From Planctomycetota bacterium (GTDB taxonomy: Bacteria > Planctomycetota > MHYJ01 > WSZJ01), in assembly GCA_009773755.1 (NCBI GenBank), contig WSZJ01000017.1:1-35283 (forward strand): a stretch of DNA of 35,283 bases. The letters run 5' to 3'. Positions 31,839 to 35,283 of the stretch are shown here, piece by piece. The notes below the pieces were generated by a model that saw only the letters and a list, made by a program, of their open reading frames with translations, had not been told where the DNA came from and ran no database searches. The translations under genes and the position numbers were made by a program. Numbering within the stretch: position 1 is the stretch's first letter; each line of letters starts with the position of its first letter.

Positions 31839-34800
31839 ATGGCTGGGACACGGCGGTGTTACCGCTGCGAAACGACGTTCGATGGAGGAAACTCCGTCTC
31901 GTCGTCGTGTCCCAAATGCGGGACGATGGTCTTCGACGACGACAGCCGCGCGACGCTGATCCCCCAGGCCTTCGGCCCGGGCGCCATCATCGAGACACGC
32001 GACACCCCCACGCCTCGGACGCTCCCGGCGGTTGATGTCAGCGCCAAGACCGTCGCACTCGGGGCGCACGACGTCGTCGTCCCCAGCGATCTGCACTTCC
32101 CGCAGATCTCCCGCATCGGCCACTACGATGTGCTCGGCGAAATTGCGCGCGGCGGGATGGGCGTCGTCTACCGGGCGCGCGACACGAAGCTGAACCGGCT
32201 TGTCGCGGTGAAAGTTCTGCTCGAAGGGAAGCACGCCTCGACCGAGACCATTGAACGCTTCCTTCGTGAAGCCCAGTCCACGGCGCGCCTGCGGCATCCT
32301 GCGATCGTGCCGATCTACGACATGGGCGTGCACGAGGGGCGCAACTATCTCGTGATGGAGTACGTCGTCGGGCAGCCGCTGTCGGCGCTGGTGCATGCGC
32401 GCGAGATGACGCCGCAGCGCGCGGTCGACCTGATGACGCAGGTCGCCGACGCCGTCGAGCACGCGCACCGCGAGGGGATCGTGCACCGCGACCTGAAGCC
32501 CGCGAACATCCTGGTCGACACGGAGTGGCGCGCGAAGGTCACGGACTTCGGGCTGGCGAAGGCGGGGAAAAACAGCGGCGACCTCACCAAGTCCGGCACC
32601 GCCATGGGGACCCCGTACTACATGCCCCCGGAACAGGCGCGCGGCGACATGCGCCAGGTCGACGCGCGAAGCGACGTGTACTCGATGGGCGCGGTGCTCT
32701 ACGAGTGCCTGAGCGGCCGGCCGCCGCTGGTCGGCGAGAACGACATCGACACGATCATCAAAGTCGTCAACGAGGATGCGATTCCGCCGTCGGTGGTGAA
32801 TCGGGAAGTGCCGACGGATCTCGACCCGGTGTGCCTGAAGTGCCTCGACAAGGACCCGATGCGGCGGTACCAGTCCGCTCGGGAGCTCGCCGACGAGCTT
32901 CGGCGTTTCAAGAGCGGCGAAGGGGTTCTCGCCCGCGGTTCCGGCCCGATATCCAAGGCGCTTCGCAAGGCCCGCCGCCACCGAGGGCTCATCGCAGCGG
33001 CGTTCGTGGGATTCGCGGCCGCGGTCACGCTCTTCGGGATCCTTCGGCTCGGACGGGACTCGCGCCAGCGGAAAGGCGACCCGGTGCAGACGCCGGTCGT
33101 GCAGCGGCGCCTGAATGTGCCGTTCTACGAACCGCGCGAGATCGAGTGGTCGGGGGAGGGCTGGGCCTTCGAGACGCAGAATTCCGAAGAGGCGTGGGGC
33201 GTCATGGGGACCGCGCGGCGCACGCTGGTCGCCTCCGGCGCACACGACGGTTCGCTTCGCGTCTTCTTCAACGTGCTCACCGATCGTGGCCACCCGGGCG
33301 AAATCACCCTCACGCTCTTCGGCAATCCCGCGCGCCCTGACGAGGGCTACCACGTTCGGATCTCCCGCTCCGGATCTTCGCTTGCCATCTCCGCCGATCG
33401 CCAGAGCGCCGCGGGGCGGAAGACCGACCGCGGCAACGTCAAGGCCGACCTCCGCTGGATGCCCGTCCTGATCGAGCGCCGCGTCGACGGTCTCGTCGTC
33501 AAGGCCGGCGCCGGCGGCACGCCGATCGTCAAAATTTTCGACCCCGAGCCGGGCTTCCGCCGCGACAATCGCCAGGTCGCCATCACGGTCTCCGGCGGCG
33601 CCGCCCGCCTCGGCGGTCTCACCCTCGAAGGCGAATCCACCGGCTACCGCAGGAGCGTCGGCGTCGGCGACCGGCTCTTCGAAGCCCAAGCCTACGAGGC
33701 CGCTCGCGACCAGTTCCGTTTCTGGATCCAGGACAACCCCTCGATCGATCTCGACTGGGAAGCCGTTTACAAGGCGGCGCTCTGCGACGAGCAGCTCGCA
33801 GGCATTACGGGCGAGGCCACCCTCTGGCGCGAAGCAGCCGACGGATTCGCACGCTTCCTCCGCGGCGCCCGCTCGCCCGCTTCCGAGTGGGGCGCCCGGC
33901 AGGCACTCGCCATCGCCGTCGCCCAGCTCGACGACGCCGACCGGTACTCCGACGTCCTGCCGGCCACCCAGATCGTCACGTCACGCCCCGCTAACTCAAA
34001 CGACACTTACCCGGCCCCTCGCGACCCCGAGCAGTCCGGCAGCTTCTTCCGCTTCTTCCAGCTCAATTCCGGCGACGACATCGACCCCGCTTCGCTCGCC
34101 GCCGCCGTGCTGCGCGAAACCGGAGCATGCACGGAGCGGCCCGACGCGCACTGCGCGCGGCTGTACCGGCCGCTGATGGAAGCGTTCTACCGGCGGGGGA
34201 TGCACGCGGATGCGGAGCGCGTGGCGGGAGGCTGCGTGTCGATGGCGGAGGAGTTGCTGAAACGGCAGCGGGAGGCGCGAGCGACGAACAAGGCGCAGGA
34301 CAAGGAAGTGGCGGCCGAAGCGGCGCGGCGCTACGGGACCTCGCCGGAGATGGAGGACCTGAAGCGGCGGGCGAGGGAACTTCAGGTCAGGTCGATGGCG
34401 GCGGGAGGGCGCACGCTGGAAGCGGTGAGCATGGTTGACCTGTGGATCGAGGCGGCGTCGGGCGAAGGCGAGCTGGGAACGCGCGGCCTGCTGCTTTCGC
34501 TCAAGGCGGACCTCCTGCGGCTCGGCGGCGCGCTCGACAAAGCCTGCGAGATCTACCGTGTGGTCGCCGGGTGGGACAACGAAATGTACAGCGTGCCCGC
34601 GACGCAGCAGCTCGCGCGCACGCTTCAGGCGAAGGGCGACCTCGAAGAGGCCTCCGCCGTTCTTGCCGACGCGGCAAAGCGCCGTCCGCGCGCCGCCGGG
34701 ATATTCGGGTATGAGCGCGCGTTCCTCAACCTGGCGCGCGGCAACCGCGCCGCGGCGCGCGAAGATTTCCGGCAGGTTGCGGCCGCGGACACGGACCCGA

Positions 34801-35054
34801 CGCTGTGCGAAGCATCCCGATTCGTGACCGGGGGCGGCTCGAAGCAGGATCTCGCCAGGTCGGTCGCGTGGATTCCGACGGCTCCGGCGCTGATGGAGTT
34901 CTACGGTGCGGTCGCCGCGGAGCTGGCGGGCAAGGACACGGAGGCGCTGGCGGCATACAAACGTGCTGAGGCGCTGAGCATGGGCAGAGATACACCCTAT
35001 TGGTTGTCGCGGCTACGCAGGCAGGCTCTTGAGGGAAAAGGCGTACCCCGCTGA
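31839..35054 (+). CDS. Receptor-like Ser/Thr protein kinase with N-terminal zinc ribbon
   Basis: 1071 residues. The N-terminus is a zinc ribbon (C7, C10, C24, C27). A Thr/Pro-rich linker leads to a Hanks-type kinase (about 96-355): P-loop GGMG (105-108), K125, HRDLKPAN with D218, DFG at 236-238, and GTPYYMPPEQ. One TM helix follows (about 384-404), so the remaining 660 residues are extracytoplasmic: a beta-rich region (about 425-600, laminin-G-like in pattern) and a helical TPR-like region up to the C-terminus. The TPR motifs are clearest around 870-1060. The ATG at 31839 is preferred, with AGGGG at good spacing, over an earlier in-frame ATG at 31761. It senses something outside and phosphorylates cytoplasmic targets. 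The upstream 220 bp hold no clear promoter. Confidence 0.94.
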   Translation: MAGTRRCYRCETTFDGGNSVSSSCPKCGTMVFDDDSRATLIPQAFGPGAIIETRDTPTPRTLPAVDVSAKTVALGAHDVVVPSDLHFPQISRIGHYDVLGEIARGGMGVVYRARDTKLNRLVAVKVLLEGKHASTETIERFLREAQSTARLRHPAIVPIYDMGVHEGRNYLVMEYVVGQPLSALVHAREMTPQRAVDLMTQVADAVEHAHREGIVHRDLKPANILVDTEWRAKVTDFGLAKAGKNSGDLTKSGTAMGTPYYMPPEQARGDMRQVDARSDVYSMGAVLYECLSGRPPLVGENDIDTIIKVVNEDAIPPSVVNREVPTDLDPVCLKCLDKDPMRRYQSARELADELRRFKSGEGVLARGSGPISKALRKARRHRGLIAAAFVGFAAAVTLFGILRLGRDSRQRKGDPVQTPVVQRRLNVPFYEPREIEWSGEGWAFETQNSEEAWGVMGTARRTLVASGAHDGSLRVFFNVLTDRGHPGEITLTLFGNPARPDEGYHVRISRSGSSLAISADRQSAAGRKTDRGNVKADLRWMPVLIERRVDGLVVKAGAGGTPIVKIFDPEPGFRRDNRQVAITVSGGAARLGGLTLEGESTGYRRSVGVGDRLFEAQAYEAARDQFRFWIQDNPSIDLDWEAVYKAALCDEQLAGITGEATLWREAADGFARFLRGARSPASEWGARQALAIAVAQLDDADRYSDVLPATQIVTSRPANSNDTYPAPRDPEQSGSFFRFFQLNSGDDIDPASLAAAVLRETGACTERPDAHCARLYRPLMEAFYRRGMHADAERVAGGCVSMAEELLKRQREARATNKAQDKEVAAEAARRYGTSPEMEDLKRRARELQVRSMAAGGRTLEAVSMVDLWIEAASGEGELGTRGLLLSLKADLLRLGGALDKACEIYRVVAGWDNEMYSVPATQQLARTLQAKGDLEEASAVLADAAKRRPRAAGIFGYERAFLNLARGNRAAAREDFRQVAAADTDPTLCEASRFVTGGGSKQDLARSVAWIPTAPALMEFYGAVAAELAGKDTEALAAYKRAEALSMGRDTPYWLSRLRRQALEGKGVPR

Positions 35055-35059
35055 TCCGC

Positions 35060-35283
35060 ATGCGATCTACCGTCTACCTTGTCGACAACTTCGACTCTTT
35101 TTCCTGGAACCTCTTCCAGGCCCTCTCCGCCCTCGGCGCGCGCGTCGAAGTCGTTCGCAGCAATCTCGCAACTTCGCGCGCGGCGCTTCGACGCGACCGC
35201 ATCGTCCTCTCCCCGGGGCCCTGCGGGCCGGCCGAGGCGCGCGCCTCGGTTGCGATCGCGCGCGCGGCGGCGGGGAAGCGGCC
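35060..35283 (+). CDS. Glutamine amidotransferase, TrpG/PabA type (partial)
   Basis: The first 74 codons of a class I glutamine amidotransferase, cut by the window end. VYLVDNFDSFSWNLFQALSA corresponds to the DNYDSFTYNL motif of anthranilate and aminodeoxychorismate synthase component II, and IVLSPGPCGPAEA to the SPGPGxP oxyanion-hole block, with Cys in place of the usual second Gly. The catalytic Cys lies beyond the window. Whether it serves tryptophan or folate synthesis cannot be told here. The ATG at 35060 is 5 nt after the kinase stop. Confidence 0.9.
   Translation, partial: MRSTVYLVDNFDSFSWNLFQALSALGARVEVVRSNLATSRAALRRDRIVLSPGPCGPAEARASVAIARAAAGKR

Overview
The window looks like chromosomal DNA of a high-GC bacterium, most likely a member of the Planctomycetota or a close relative. 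This is inferred from the gene styles: a transmembrane Ser/Thr kinase with an N-terminal zinc ribbon and a large extracellular part, secreted HEAT-repeat proteins, stand-alone copies of a small module that I recall from the N-termini of planctomycete kinases, and detached TPR halves of large signalling ATPases. No rRNA, CRISPR array or complete IS element is visible.

Layout. 38-128 is tRNA-Ser(GCT), abutted by a long hairpin (128-246). 502-3157 holds a four-cluster ferredoxin, a calcineurin-like phosphoesterase, a radical SAM protein and a small unknown. 3305-6067 is a homodimeric pyruvate dehydrogenase E1 (aceE). It is followed by two small paralogues flanking a multi-zinc-ribbon protein (6072-7558), then a DUF309 protein. 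8121-10355 (minus strand) has a membrane-anchored four-helix-bundle protein and two translationally coupled MBL-fold hydrolases. 10625-12830 is a pterin cluster: two PTPS paralogues, GTP cyclohydrolase I and an SDR, a gene set that could make tetrahydrobiopterin or a related pterin. 12831-15961 is accessory DNA with AT-rich spacers: a DUF4143 ATPase, an L,D-transpeptidase and an orphan AbiEi-type antitoxin.

15981-18365 (minus) is a secreted HEAT-repeat protein and 18457-19965 an aldehyde dehydrogenase. 19992-23344 holds two related TPR proteins, the first lacking a normal start, separated by a small membrane protein on the other strand. 23394-24893 has a lipoprotein, a secreted unknown and a relic of a second lipoprotein copy. 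25149-26672 is a processive GT2 glycosyltransferase; 26843-29018 is a MacB-type ABC ATPase and permease; 29015-29703 (minus) is a VapBC-type toxin-antitoxin pair. 29883-30263 is a second four-helix-bundle gene bracketed by inverted octamer repeats. 30450-31616 is a secreted HEAT/TPR protein, 31839-35054 the receptor-like kinase, and the window ends inside a TrpG/PabA-type glutamine amidotransferase.

The most unexpected non-coding feature is a set of long intergenic inverted repeats (128-246, 10429-10576, 12032-12109, 24896-25045, 26693-26800, and 29747-29793 paired with 30280-30312). The sequences differ, but most arms consist of degenerate, strand-biased 6-8-mers facing their own reverse complement. 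They recur in divergent, tandem and gene-flanking positions, so transcription termination alone does not explain them.
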